Made by a program: the position numbers and the translations under genes
Part shown: positions 46,010 to 57,340 of the stretch, piece after piece
Layout of the letters: every line of letters starts with the position of its first letter
Numbering within the stretch: position 1 is the stretch's first letter
The notes under the pieces: model-generated
What the model was told of the DNA's origin: nothing
What the model saw: the letters and a program-made list of their open reading frames with translations, nothing else
Databases searched by the model: none
Assembly (NCBI GenBank): GCA_018907035.1
Contig: JACCIC010000200.1
Location: 744,001-808,000, forward strand
Reading direction: 5' to 3'
Length of the DNA: 64,000 bases
Source of the DNA: Sycobia sp. Sy_11
Lineage: Eukaryota > Arthropoda > Insecta > Hymenoptera > Epichrysomallidae

Positions 46010-46704
46010 ATTGAACATGTCTCGGAAGGACTGCTTAGAGAGTTTTGTGTTGGGGAAGTAGAATACAATGTTCAGGTATCCCAGGATGACTTTTACTGGC
46101 AATGTGTGTGTTTGAATGATACAAAACGAATCTCTTCATAGAAGTTGTCCCGACATATCTGGACATTATTTCTCACCAACTATGCACGACACTCCCCGTA
46201 GAAGTAATTCCAAAACATCTGGACATCGTATTCTAACGTCCAAACATGAATCTCTCTATAGAAGTCATCCCTCCATATCTGGACATCATCTTTTATTGTC
46301 GGAACACGAAATTTCCTGTAGAAGTCATTCCAAAACAGCTGGAAATCGCATTCTACCATCCGAACACGAAAACCACCGTAGAAGCTGTCGTGATGTACCT
46401 GAACATCGTTTCCTACCAACTAAATTGAATAGTTCCAGTAGAAGTCGTTCGGAAACAACTGGATATCGTATCCTACCATCCCAACACGAATCTTCCCAGA
46501 AAAGTCAATTTCCTTATAACTGAACTTTGTTTTCTATCAACTCGATACATTTTTCCCCGTAGAAATCGCCTAGAGACACCTAGATAACGCATTTTATCAT
46601 CCGAACACAAAACTTCCTACAGAAATGGTCCTTAGGGAACGGTATTCGTATTCAACCGCCCGTACACGTCTATACAATATTTCTCAGTAGAAACCGTATT
46701 TAAA

Positions 46705-46707
<3 letters not shown>
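46010..46707. repeat. 60-bp-period repeat, head-to-head (copy D, the longest)
   Basis: Reverse-orientation units at about 46010-46115 (AGTAGAATACAATGTTCAGG), then at least nine forward units with exact 60-bp spacing from 46120 (for example GAAGTCATTC, CTGGAAATCGCATTCTACCA, CCGAACACGAA). It ends with AGAAACCGTATTTAAAATG at an (AT)n tract (46708-46751), as in copy A. Units differ by many substitutions, so the array is old. Confidence 0.93.
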
Positions 46708-46754
<47 letters not shown>

Positions 46755-47049
46755 TATAAAAAACCGTTTTTTTAAATGAAGGGTAGCTAATTGAGAAAAT
46801 AACTAATAAAGATGGTTTGGAATTTCTTCTTCTTAATTAAATTTTTGAAAATTATTTATATGATAATGCAAATCAGTTTAGAATAATAATATTATAGATT
46901 ATAGATAGAATACTTTGGTTATTCATATTTCAATTTTTTTTTTTCGTATCATTGATATCCCAATTATCATATAAAAATGAGAAAATAGAATACGCAGTTA
47001 GTAATTAAAGCTATGGAAAATATGATAAATCAATAAATTTATTTTACAG

Positions 47050-47276
47050 CGACATTTTCGTAAGCAGTCCTGAGTGGTGCGGTTGCTTCTCTAAAGCTGA
47101 GAGGCCATGTGCGGCGGTCCGCAGACGATCCTTGCCAGAAGTTGCACCCACCTGCGATTCTCGGGGATACTATCAAAGTACCCAATGCCACCGGGGTCTT
47201 GGCCTCTGTTGGTGCGTGGATCAACACGGCATTGAGTTTGCTGGAACACGCGTACGCGGTTCCAAACCTGATTGCG
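47050..47276 (+). CDS. Cow: internal exon of a testican/Cow-like proteoglycan (thyroglobulin type-1 domain)
   Basis: A 227-bp open exon with acceptor ATTTTACAG (47041-47049) and donor GTATGT (from 47277). It encodes 75 complete codons between split codons. DIFVSSPEWCGCFSKAERPC and AAVRRR match the end of the extracellular calcium-binding module of testicans. CDSRGYYQSTQCHRGLGLCW with CVDQHGIEFAGTRVRGSKPDC (in part) is a full thyroglobulin type-1 domain: QCH, CWCVD and the six-Cys pattern. Testicans are secreted heparan-sulfate proteoglycans; fly Cow binds Wingless. There are no lesions, so this is probably a live host gene. Neighbouring exons were not found in this window. SMOC is a less likely alternative. 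Confidence 0.87.
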
Positions 47277-47811
47277 GTATGTTAACAAGCACTTTCACTT
47301 TTTTCTCTTAAATTTGAGTATAATAGTTCAGCCAATCATTTTAATCCCTTTTTTAAGGATTAATAAATGTATACGTGTCTTACACCTTAAAGTTTTATTA
47401 CAAATGTTAAAATACTTAGGACGGGTACCTAATATTCAGAAAAGTGAACCGACTTGTTTTTATTATTTCAAGTACTAAAATTATGTATTTGACGAAATCA
47501 TTGAATGAACATGTAAATTTTAGCAAATATCTTTTATGTATATATGTATCCTTGAAGAAATATATGAAAATACAGAGTATACAACATTTTTTGCATATAT
47601 GCGTGTGTACATCTAATGAAATGTATCAAGCAAATTCAATATTTCCTTTTTTAAATTTATTTATATAATGTGGCATCGGCTGGTGTCATTTAGAACCAAA
47701 TATTTCTTTTGTTTTATAATGTTGTATGTTAAAACGTAATCTAAACATTGCAAATTCGTAAATTCATCGTTTAATATATTTAAGTATTTAAAATTATTTC
47801 TTTCTACTAAT
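47277..47811. other. intron-like AT-rich DNA after the testican exon
   Basis: No gene is seen. It is presumably intronic, given the donor site at 47277. Confidence 0.5.
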
Positions 47812-48288
47812 TATTCTCTCAAATAACCATTTATAAAGGTATCAGCTATAAGCAAGTTTGAGTTATATTTTTATTAACGATTTATACTTTCAAATCCCTT
47901 TTACATAATATATTATAATAATTTTTGTAATAATAGTCTATATTTTTATTATTCTATCAATATATTTAACAAATTTTTTATTCTATAAAAATTAATAAAT
48001 TCGTATCTATTTTCAAAAATTATGTTTTTTCAATTATTTATTACAACCCAATCGTTTAATTTATATAAAGATTTTAAATGGAATTTATTGAAAAGATATT
48101 TCTATAATTATGAACATATATTATTTATTTACATTAAATCAAATTAACCAAATTAATTGAATATTTTTCACCGCAAAATACAAACGATATAGAAAATGGA
48201 GATCAATAATCAACAATTAAGTTTTTTAAGTTGTCACAATTTTTAAGAAAAACGATACGCTTACGGTCTCGTTATATAATATCTGATG
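47812..48288 (+). repeat. left arm of a diverged inverted repeat
   Basis: Its reverse complement matches 53238-53722 over about 480 bp with many differences. Shared words include TATATAACGAGACCG, TTGTAATAAATAATTGA and GATACCTTTAT. No coding content. The inner end abuts an R1-like LINE fragment. Confidence 0.8.
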
Positions 48289-49015
48289 TGTATAATTCAA
48301 CAGAGTTGAAGGGATTCCGAAAGTTAAGGGTCACAAGGAGCCATACAGGTCGGGAGTAGTCATTACCTCTTTCTGAACCTTTTGCAATATTTATAACTTT
48401 CAGAATTGCATCTACAGTTGCTGGGCCCCCTCCAAACCCATACTGTCTGCCAGCCAGACCATCTGTAGCAGTCACGGCCTCAAGAAGACGTGAGTTCAAT
48501 AGTCTCCATCAACTTACTCGCAACATCTAGCATACACAGAGGTTGATATGACAAGTGTACTTCCGGTGGATCCTTGTCCTTGTCAATAAGTACAAGTTTC
48601 GCCACCTTCCAGATAGGATAAAATAAATCAGGCGTTAGGCAGAAGTATATCGACAGAAGGCGTTCTGGTTGCACTTACACTACTATTTTCAGTATCTCCC
48701 CTGGAATTTCGCCGAGTCTTGAAGCCCTCTTGTTCCGCCTGCTTTTTATGGCTCTGAGAAGCTGATCCTTGCTGATCAGAGGAATATCCATTTGTCCTTC
48801 TGGTAGCATTGGATGAGAACTGTCAGCGTTGGAAACAGAGTATCTACGATGTTCTACAGTATGTCGGAGTCAAAAGTGCCCATGCATCCACGTACATCAA
48901 GTTTTCCTGAAACTACTCTGTATCGCAGATCCCATAATAGTCCCCCAATTTTTTTTAACGAGGAGGAGAAAAATCCTTTATGAATTTCAGGAATCGGTCC
49001 CCGGGTATGTGGATA
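48272..49015 (-). pseudogene. R1-like LINE ORF2 fragment (N-terminal RT region)
   Basis: The minus strand reads LISKDQLLRAIKSRRNKRAS, PDLFYPIWKVAKLVLIDKDK, SYQPLCMLDVASKLMETI and GRQYGFGGGPATVDAILKVI. It then reaches VTLNFRNPFNS, where the motif A Asp (usually LD) reads Asn. It covers the first RT motifs only. A stop and frameshifts are present. The C-terminal part of an R1-like ORF2 lies upstream (49016-50200) and not downstream, so these are pieces of at least two copies or a rearranged copy. Confidence 0.82.
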
Positions 49016-50200
49016 TCATCCGCACAAAGGCATACCCACTAAAAAACTACCTCCTTGGAGCAGTCCCTCGACTGTTTTCACAGCTCTGAAAACAATTGCG
49101 AGCCGGAGTCGGCAGACATGCATCGAGGAGACCTGTTCTCCCCAGCTCAACTCTCCGCCCCGGAACCTGCTGCTAGGCATTACTTCGGAGAGGGGACCAG
49201 GATGTTCGCTTTTGAGCGCCAGCAAATCTCGGGCGAGAATACGTAATGAAGAATCTAGAGAAGGCCCGCCTTCTTCTGTCTGAGGATATTCTCGACGAAA
49301 TGGGTAGCCATTCCCTATGTCTCCTGACTGGAGAGCATAAGGCGAACAATGCTTTCCGGAGTGATCCTTCCAGCATCTTGCCCCAACAGCCTCCTTTGCT
49401 GCTCCTACAGCCCACACACAAAAATATATGATGGGCATCGTCTTTTACGGATCCACAGGATATACAACCGAGATTCGCGACTTTGCCCATCGCGCGTACG
49501 CGCGTAGGTACTCGCGGCCAGTCTGTATCTGAGACAGTAATTTACCTCTCTACTTTTCCGATCAATTCACGGGGCCACCTGACTTATAAGCCTGGTCGTC
49601 CACCTTTCACGCGTATCCTGCTTCCATCTCCTCTGTCAGCAAACCAGGAAAAAATTTCCTTGCTTGCTTCTTTGTGTCGGCCTGGTGAAATATCGCCTTC
49701 ATCTTGTGAACGAACTTTCGCTCCTGAAGCAGGAGATCTATCGTGACAACCCCGGCAACCACTAGGGAAGCCGCCTCCAAGACCGCGCGATAAGAACTTG
49801 CTATACGAAGAGCGCCTCTCCTTTGTACAGCTGTCATGCACCTGTGGTACTTTTCGTACTACAGCGTGTGGGTCCAAACTTCAGCACCGTAAAGCATAAC
49901 AGATTCAGCAGCTCGCAGTAGCAGCCGCCTGATGCAGGCGCGTGGTCCTCTCACATTGACTACGACCATGCAAAGGGAGGCTGTTCCCATCATCGCCTTG
50001 CCTGCCAATCTCCGAATATGTTTAGTAGCTGTACTTTGGGGACGCGCTTGTTCATGAGGAACGCGATCTCAGTTTTGGCCTCCAGTTCCAGCCCATGATC
50101 ACTCATCATAATGTAAATTCTGCGCACGGTCTGGTCGCGGCATATCTGTGCCAGCGTCATATTGCGCTCAATAATCAATGAGGTCTTTCTCTTGTTGATC
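49016..50200 (-). pseudogene. R1-like LINE ORF2 fragment (C-terminal region with zinc finger)
   Basis: The minus strand, from high coordinates, reads HGLELEAKTEIAFLMNKRVP (about 50085), RGALRIASSYRAVLEAASLV and VVAGVVTIDLLLQERK (about 49740-49830). Then comes a Cys/His finger CISCGSVKDDAHHIFLC (about 49415-49460), the C-terminal finger typical of R1-clade ORF2 that follows the RT. The frame is broken several times. 50201-51859 is less AT-rich DNA with no assignable protein and could be LINE 5' sequence. Confidence 0.82.
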
Positions 50201-51869
50201 CTCTTACTTGCGTCCTTTCGGATGTCTTGATCGGTTTTGTCCTAACCCAACGCCCGTGCAGCTTCGGTGGCTGCTAGTGCTTGCTGCATCGATAGCACTA
50301 TCAGCTCCACTGCTCCTAGCCGTACGAGAGACATTCAGGCTATTTGCCCCTGTACTCTTCTGATCGGTCGCCTATTCCTCCTTGTTTCTCATCTCTTCTT
50401 TCTTGTTGTTTATGTTGTCCATTCTTCTTTATGATGTTTTCTTCCTCCCACGTGGCCGGTTTCCATGGACCCTTTCACGGCGAGTTCTTCAGAATGACTC
50501 CCCAAGACTTGCCTGAAGGAGTCATCCTTGGACCTTCGTGTAAGGCTCCTTTACGATGCCGGGGGATATAGTACGCCCCCACATGCTAGCCCGCCTCGGC
50601 TCTATCGAGCTTCGCACCTAGCAATAAGGTGCTCTGCTCTCTGGAGAGTTTCCTGCAGACATCACGTGCCAGGACGCACTCGCCTATACCGAATGACTGG
50701 CGCTGGCTATCACCCAGCCAACCGTCCTGCCGTCAGCGGGAGCAAGATAGTTCAGTCGCCTAAGCACACAACGTGAAGGCTCGCCTCCTCACCCAGGATC
50801 TTCCCTTCGCAGCTCCCAAGCGTGCACCTCTCGGCAAGCACGGTGAACCGTCTTTAGCTTCATTTGGAGCCTTTCTACCTCCACGACAGAGGCCGACAGG
50901 ATAGATCAGGTAAGATTTGATCCGCGTCAATTAATAAGCGACGCAAGCGTCGTGCCCTCCCCCCTACAGATCAGAAACGAGCCCGTCCCCTTCCATTCCG
51001 CCCTAATTTAGGGAGCAGACGCGTGGATGGCTAATATGTGAAGTGGGTGACTTGGTTGTCCTTGTGCGTGTGTAGTTAACAGTGAAAGTTGCCACCAACC
51101 AGAGCGGACACGCAGGCAGCCCCGGCCCAGCACGAAAATGCCACTCCGTGCTTCCCTCTCGCGACCTGCTTACCCTTACGAAAAGGCTTATGAGGAAGCA
51201 TGGCGCCGAAGTCCCTATATTCGAGGAGATGTCTGTTTATAGAATCCCCATATTTACGACGTCACACAGCAGGCTCCTACTCCACCACGCAAGAGCTTGC
51301 AGTACCGATCGCGCCTGTACATTTCAGAGCCTGCAGAGTTCATCCACTCCGTGCTTGCTTGGCTTTGCTCCGTGTGTCGTTCCCGCTGCTCGAACTACTC
51401 TACAAAGTTTACGAGCTGCGTTGCGCCCGAATCTTTATATACGAGGTGCATATAACCCATTTATAGGGTCCCCTCATCAGATATAACGCCTATAGCCTTA
51501 CTCAATGGCGGCGATACTTTCGTTGCCAGCACTCCCGCATTTTTCAGTCTGTTAAGCTCGTCTACTCCGTGCTAATCGTTCTATATTCGAGCCGAAACTA
51601 CCACACGCGAGCGTGTTAATCGTAACCCCTCAATTTCCAGTTGCTATGTTGTCTGATGTATTAGTGTTGTGAAATGTATAACTGTAGGAGTGTGCTGTCC
51701 AGTTCTTGTGAGTGTATTCCCTCCTCAATTATACGGGCTTGGGACCGGTTCCGTCAAAACATAGGATCGCTATGAATTCGCGATGGCAGAGTAATAATCA
51801 TAATAATAATATAATTTATTCAAAATGAAAAGTAAATAGAAAATAACAGGCTCTTCGTTGCGGGCTACG

Positions 51870-52500
51870 ACCGACTCCGTAGAGTCAATGGAGATTCCCG
51901 GCTCTCCTAGGACATCAGTAGGCTACCTGGCTGGTGTGCCAGAATCTGTGACAAGTAGCAGTGTGAATGTATTTACGCGTAGAAATGTAGGAATGTATGT
52001 GAATAGATTGCCAGCAACTTAGGATGCTGCTGAGAGTAAATTGCAAGAGCAATTTTACATATTAAGCAGAGTCCTGAGTAAACTGATGGAAAGGACTGGC
52101 ATACAGAAAAATATTAGCCAAGTGATAAAGAACTGTCTCAGTAAAACTAATGAAGCAATGGAAGTTGGATAGTATGAATTAAAGAGAATGAGAGTGCTCC
52201 GACAGATCCAGAAAGATAAGGTACGGAGTGATTGTAAGGAGGCAACTCCTGAAAAACGAAAAAGGGACCGTCAGACTCTTACTCTGAAGCAGGGGCCGCA
52301 CAACAGCGGACGACCCACACCGAAATTTGGACGACGATGGTCTGTAAACACAAAAGACTGAAAAGGAGCGAGGCGAACCAAAAAATAATAAAAGAACAAA
52401 CGGCAGAAAGGATCCACACGAGACTCCAAGGCCGCGGCTCTGCCCTAACTTTAAAGCTAGGAGAGAGGCGCAAGAAACGCAACATATGTAACAGATGACA
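51870..52500 (+). pseudogene. LINE ORF1-like fragment
   Basis: A frame with TDSVESMEIPGSPRTSVGYL, AGVPESVTSSSVNVFTRRN and then, after a TAG, SKLQEQFYILSRVLSKLMER and RQTLTLKQGPHNSGRPTPK. It precedes an RT fragment on the same strand, as ORF1 precedes ORF2 in R1-type LINEs. The assignment rests on context and weak pattern recall. Confidence 0.45.
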
Positions 52501-52690
52501 GACATACTAGTAGACGGTGGAGATCACGGATCTGAGAAGCATCTGTTTGAAGCTGAGACGGAAAGTCCAACAAGCCCAAAGTTGAGGCTTAGCGAGATTC
52601 TACTTTGCAGAGTACAGGCTGGCCAGGTGGCGTTTAAGATTCGCGATCAACGATAATAAGAAACGGTGCTGGATGTGACTCATTGATGAG

Positions 52691-52990
52691 ATGGACTCGG
52701 GCCCAGAGGAATCGGTTACAAAATTGTGTCACGCGCACTGGGGGCTTCAACTAGCATTGAAGCTTAACAAGGCTCTAGATCCCAATGGAGTACCTAGCAA
52801 GCTATTTCGGGTGGTCGCTTTACGCCGCCCAGATATCTTTTTGGACATATACAACGGCTGCCTGATGGAGGGAGTTTTTAGCAGACTCTGGAAGGAGGCT
52901 CGATATTCGAGAATCTAGAAGAAGGCTCAATTGTTCCCTCGACGAAGGAGTAACAATAAAAAGACTAATAACAATAACAACAACAATGAT
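52691..52990 (+). pseudogene. R1-like LINE reverse transcriptase fragment (plus strand)
   Basis: LALKLNKALDPNGVPSKLFR and VVALRRPDIFLDIYNGCLME, then GVFSRLWKEARYSR, are the opening RT motifs ('APGPDGVP', 'CL--G-FP--WK'). The frame stops at 52918. No endonuclease domain precedes it, so it is internally deleted. The orientation is opposite to the fragments at 48.3-50.2 kb. Confidence 0.8.
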
Positions 52991-53237
52991 AATAATACTA
53001 AACAAAATTTGAATTTTATAATTATATTAACTATTTAATATTTAATAAAGCTCCATTAGTTTAGTTCCGTTGATAATTTATATCTAAACAGACTGATCTA
53101 TATGAAAAAAATTATAAGTACATTAATCTGAACAATATGGAAACGGGCCTAGCAACTTCGTCCCTGTTATATTGTAAATAAGAATAAATTGAGAATAATG
53201 ATAAAAAAGACCGTTTATGAAAAAACAGCAATTATTG

Positions 53238-53722
53238 AGCATCTTTATATAACGAGACCGCGAAGGTAGTTTTGATCGAAATTTCAATCAACTTGAAAAA
53301 CTTCACTATTGATTATTGATTTCAAATCTTTGGACCGTTATCTATTTTAAGTTTAGAAATATTCGATTAATAAATATAATGATTTTAAGTAAATAAATAA
53401 TCTGAATTCTTCACTATTGAAATTTCTTTGAAGTAGAGAATTTTTTATATTTTGTCATAAATTAAATGATTAGGTTGTAATAAATAATTGAAGAGATGTG
53501 ATATTTGCTCAAAATATCTAAGAATTAATTGATTTTTATAAAATAAGAAAAATTTTAAATATGCTATAATAGAATATTTAAAATATAGATTATTATTTTA
53601 AAAATTATTATCGTATATTCTGTAAAATGGATTTGAAAGGATAAGTTATTATTCGGATAAAAGAAAACTCAAACTTCCCTATAGTGATAGATACCTTTAT
53701 GGAAAGTTATTTGAGGGAATGG
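53238..53722 (-). repeat. right arm of the diverged inverted repeat
   Basis: Reverse-complement partner of 47812-48288. Together they enclose about 5 kb of LINE-derived DNA in opposing orientations. 53723-54180 is AT-rich with no gene. Confidence 0.8.
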
Positions 53723-54180
53723 GATTTAATTAATTTTTATAAGCCTATACCCTATAATACTGTTTTCATGTTTATATAACAAAGGAATTACAAGAAAAGA
53801 AAATAACTGATAAATACAAAAATTTACAGTCAGCTAGAAGTTAGTTTTTATTTATGAATAGTTCTTTTAACATTAATAATTCATAATACATTAAAAAAAT
53901 TTTTTTTCTATTTTAATACTATTCTTTCTAAAATATTTTCTAGATTTTTGAGCTTCATATACTTCAGTATTAATTTTTTACAACTTTTAGTTTTATTAGT
54001 TTGTTAGTTTTCCTAAAATTTATTTTAAAGTTAAATTTTAAAGTGCACGTGTTATATAAATGAAAAAAATATTTCAGTAAATATATATCAACTCTTCACT
54101 AACTTATACTTTCAATGCTGTTAATCATTGGTCAATATCACATGATAGATAATTTATCACAAAACAATGGATTTTAAATA

Positions 54181-55585
54181 CGAGGTGCATTCAAAAAATT
54201 ACGAGAATTTTTAAATTTTGCGGGTTTGGAGAATCCGATGTATAAAAAGTTTTTATAATGTTGGTACGCATGCCTTTGAAGTACAATAAAATTTTTATCA
54301 ATATTAATTGCTTACTTTTAAGTGACAGCCGCTAACGTTAGATGTGTTTTTTGAGCTCAGGGATTTTCGTTTATGAAAAAAAAATGGAGCAAAGAATTTG
54401 TATTCAATTTTGCGTAAAAAATGAAATAAAGTGTAGTGAAGTTTGTAAAATCTTAAGAAGGACATATGATGAGTCTGCTATGAGTAAAGCAAGAATTTAC
54501 GAGTGGTATAAGCGTTTCCAAGATGGCCGCAAAAACGTTGAAAATGACGAATGACCCAGACGCCCAAGCACATCAACAACCGATGAAAACGTGAAAAAAG
54601 TGAAAGAAATGGTTATGAACGCTTGCCGAATCACAATCAGAGAAGTCTCTGATGATGTTGGCATATCAATTGGCGCATACCATGGAATTTTTTCGGTTGT
54701 TTTGGACATAAAACGTGTGGCAGCAAAATTTGTTCCAAAATTGTTGAATATTCATAAAAAACACCGGCGAATGGAAGTTGCTCAGGAGTCACTAAATGAA
54801 ATTAATAACGATGCAGAACTACTAAAACGTGTTATAAAAGGTAACGAAACATGAGTTTACGGATATGATGTCGAAACTAAGGCTCAATCGTCCCAGTGGA
54901 GACATTTTTAGCGAAGGCCGAAATAGGCTCGACAATCGAAAATCGACGAGCTCAAGAAACACGTCTAACGTTAGCGGCTGCCACTTAAAAAGTAAGCAAT
55001 GAAAAAGGCTTCACATGTGTGGTCAAATGTGAAGGTTGTGCTCACTGTGTTCTTCGATTTTAATGGCAGAGTGCATCATGAATTTTTGCCACAAGGTCAA
55101 ACAACAATAAGGAGTACTACCTACAAGTTCAACGCCATTTGTGTGAAGCAATCCGAAAAAACTCCGGATTTGTGGCAAAACAATTCATGGGTTTTGCACC
55201 ACGATAATGCACCTACTCACACTTCATTACTCGTTCGTGAATTTTTGGTCAAAAACAAAATTTTGACAATGCCTCAGCCTCCATATTCGCCAGAGATGGC
55301 TCCGTGTGACTTTTTTCTATTTCCAAAAATAAAGAGAACATTAAAAGGCCGTCGTTTTACAAGCATAGATGACATTAAAAGCGAATCGCTGAAAGAGCTA
55401 AAAATCGCTGAAAAAGCTATTACAAATAACGAGTTTCAAAAGTGTTTCGAGGATTGGAAAAAGCGTTGGGACAAGTGCATTATATCCGAGGGGGATTACT
55501 TTGAAAGGGACAAATAGATATTGATGAATAAATAAATATTTTTTTCATAAAACGAAAATTCTCGTTATTTTTTTAAAACACCCCG
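54181..55585 (+). mobile_element. mariner element with internal inverted duplication
   Basis: Left end CGAGGTGCATTCAAAAAATT, right end reversed CGGGGTGTTTTAAAAAAATA, then the shared ACGAGAATTTT. Both ends are flanked by TA. At 1405 bp it is longer than a standard 1.3-kb mariner because its own 5' leader (about 54307-54375) is repeated in inverted orientation at about 54925-55000, inside the transposase gene. Confidence 0.93.
54384..55517 (+). pseudogene. mariner transposase, interrupted
   Basis: MEQRICIQFCVKNEIKCSEV starts at ATG 54384. YEWYKRFQDGRKNVENDE then meets a stop. TTDENVKKVKEMVMNACRIT and LNEINNDAELLKRVIKGNET follow, where first-Asp GDET reads GNET. The inverted leader sequence then replaces part of the core (54900-55000). 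A good C-terminal half follows (54999-55517): VVLTVFFDFNGRVHHEFLPQ, HHDNAPTHTSLLVREFLVKN and MAPCDFFLFPKIK, with 34 residues between the two Asps (DD34D). The protein is inactive. Confidence 0.93.
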
Positions 55586-55842
55586 TATACGAAGAATTAT
55601 GGATTTCCATCTTCACCAAAAATTTTCAAGAAATTTATTTCAAATTTTAAGTTAAAATAAATGATATTATATATGAAACAAATATAACAAATGAGGAACA
55701 AAATAAAGTCAATTCATTTAGCGAGCGAGTATTTAATTAGTATTAGTGTGTTATATCTAATGCGTACACCTACATTTGCATCTACTACTATAAATCTTTA
55801 TACTATAAAATTACGATATATATGTATATATATTATATTTAC

Positions 55843-55873
<31 letters not shown>

Positions 55874-56084
55874 GATATTAACCCGTAATTTGTGGGCAGC
55901 TTACTTTCGGGTTCTCTGGTGGCGTCGGCGTCGCTGAAAACGGGGAACGGGAAACTGAGATGAAGAAATTCGGACTCCAGTTTCCTTTAAAAGTAAAAAC
56001 AATTTGTTATCGACTCGTGAACAACAAACATTCGTTTACGGAAACAATATCAGAAATAATATCGCAGAGCTCTCTCTTTCTCAC

Positions 56085-56148
<64 letters not shown>

Positions 56149-56170
56149 ACTCTCTCTCTCTCTCTCTAGA
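55586..56170. other. microsatellite-rich stretch, no gene
   Basis: Short (AT)n at about 55846-55870 and a long (CT)n at 56079-56167. No coding sequence is recognised. Confidence 0.6.
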
Positions 56171-56339
56171 GGTTCCTTCCTTCCTTCCGTCTCTTACTCT
56201 CGGTAAGCTGTCGCAGCTCGAGTCAGGACAACCGTGAGGATGGTCGCTCAGTCTGGCGTGGCTGCTGGGAATTCTCTGATGTAGACGCAGATAGAGCGTC
56301 GAAATGATCGGGATGCGGATCGTGTCGGTAGGCGATAGG

Positions 56340-57302
56340 ATCGAGAAAGAGTTGCACTATTTTTGGTGTTTTCTCTTCCCAATACAATTTTCTTCCTCGG
56401 CAACTCGTAAGAGAAGAACGATTCTTCTCTCGACTTCCACCTTCGTGCATGCACTTCGCGCATTTTCGCTTTCACGCGCATTTGACTTCACAACCGTGGT
56501 CCGGTGCTTATCTTCCGGTATTTATTCTTGCTCTAACTATTCGCGGGTCTGTGTTCAAAATTGTGAAGTAAGGATACTATTGGTGATAAGGATTGGAATA
56601 TGTGGATATCGGAATCGCACAAATGAAATTTTCGCTATTTATCACAAAGTCAAAGATATGTTCTTTTAGAATAACGAAAAGAAAAAATGTACCTTTTATT
56701 GTGACCATCGGTAGTCTCTAGGTGTTGTCGTCGTTGTGTGGTGGCTCTATATAATACTACATAAATCTTAGATACAACTGGTTGCTTTCTATCTTGGTCG
56801 GATATATAAAAAGAAAATAAAATATGAAAACTACACGCTGGTCCTAACGGATACAGTATCAGAAATTTCTTACTACTGTGTGTAACTTTGGTAAATTAAA
56901 CAAAATACTTTTTGCACTGAAAACTAAAATATATTTATATCGACAAATACCTAACCTAGCCAGTTATTTTATACGAAAAGGAAAAAAAGTATGTACTATA
57001 ATGTGTGACTAAAACTAAATTAAAACCAAAACATGTGTAATAAAAATGCGAAACTTATAATCTAATTACTCTAATCTGTTTGTAGGTAATGTCTATATTT
57101 TGTCTTCATAACCCGTGACTCTTGCTTGTCACTTTTCTTCGCTCGGGGCCGACTTCGGCGATCTTCTCGGGCTTCTCTACGCTGCGTCATCTCTTTCTGC
57201 AATGGGGTTTGCTGTAAATGAGGGTTTTCTGTAGTTGCTGTTTTCCTTTCAACTGTCTTTCTCGGCAGCTTGGAAGAGAAGAGCAATTTTTCTCTCGACT
57301 TC

Positions 57303-57335
<33 letters not shown>
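56340..57335 (+). repeat. pair of short direct repeats (CTCGGCA...CTCTCGACTTC)
   Basis: About 60 bp is shared between 56385-56450 and 57250-57310: TCGGCAACTCGTAAGAGAAG versus TCGGCAGCTTGGAAGAGAAG, both followed by TTCTCTCGACTTC. The second copy ends in (AT)n (57307-57335). It is probably a dispersed repeat. No gene is recognised between the copies. Confidence 0.6.

Positions 57336-57340
<5 letters not shown>

Noticed and set aside
46010..46707. CRISPR-like array at 60-bp spacing
   Set aside because: The repeat is continuous with no unique spacers, the organism is eukaryotic, and units drift along their full length.
47039..47288. Minus-strand open frames of 62 and 65 codons
   Set aside because: They are shadows of the plus-strand thyroglobulin type-1 exon.
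47812..53722. A complete new DNA transposon with 0.5-kb TIRs
   Set aside because: No transposase or target duplication was found. Kept only as a finding to test.
56223..56669. Open frames on both strands after the (CT)n tract
   Set aside because: Neither has a recognisable domain, and part of the region is a short dispersed repeat also found near 57.26 kb.
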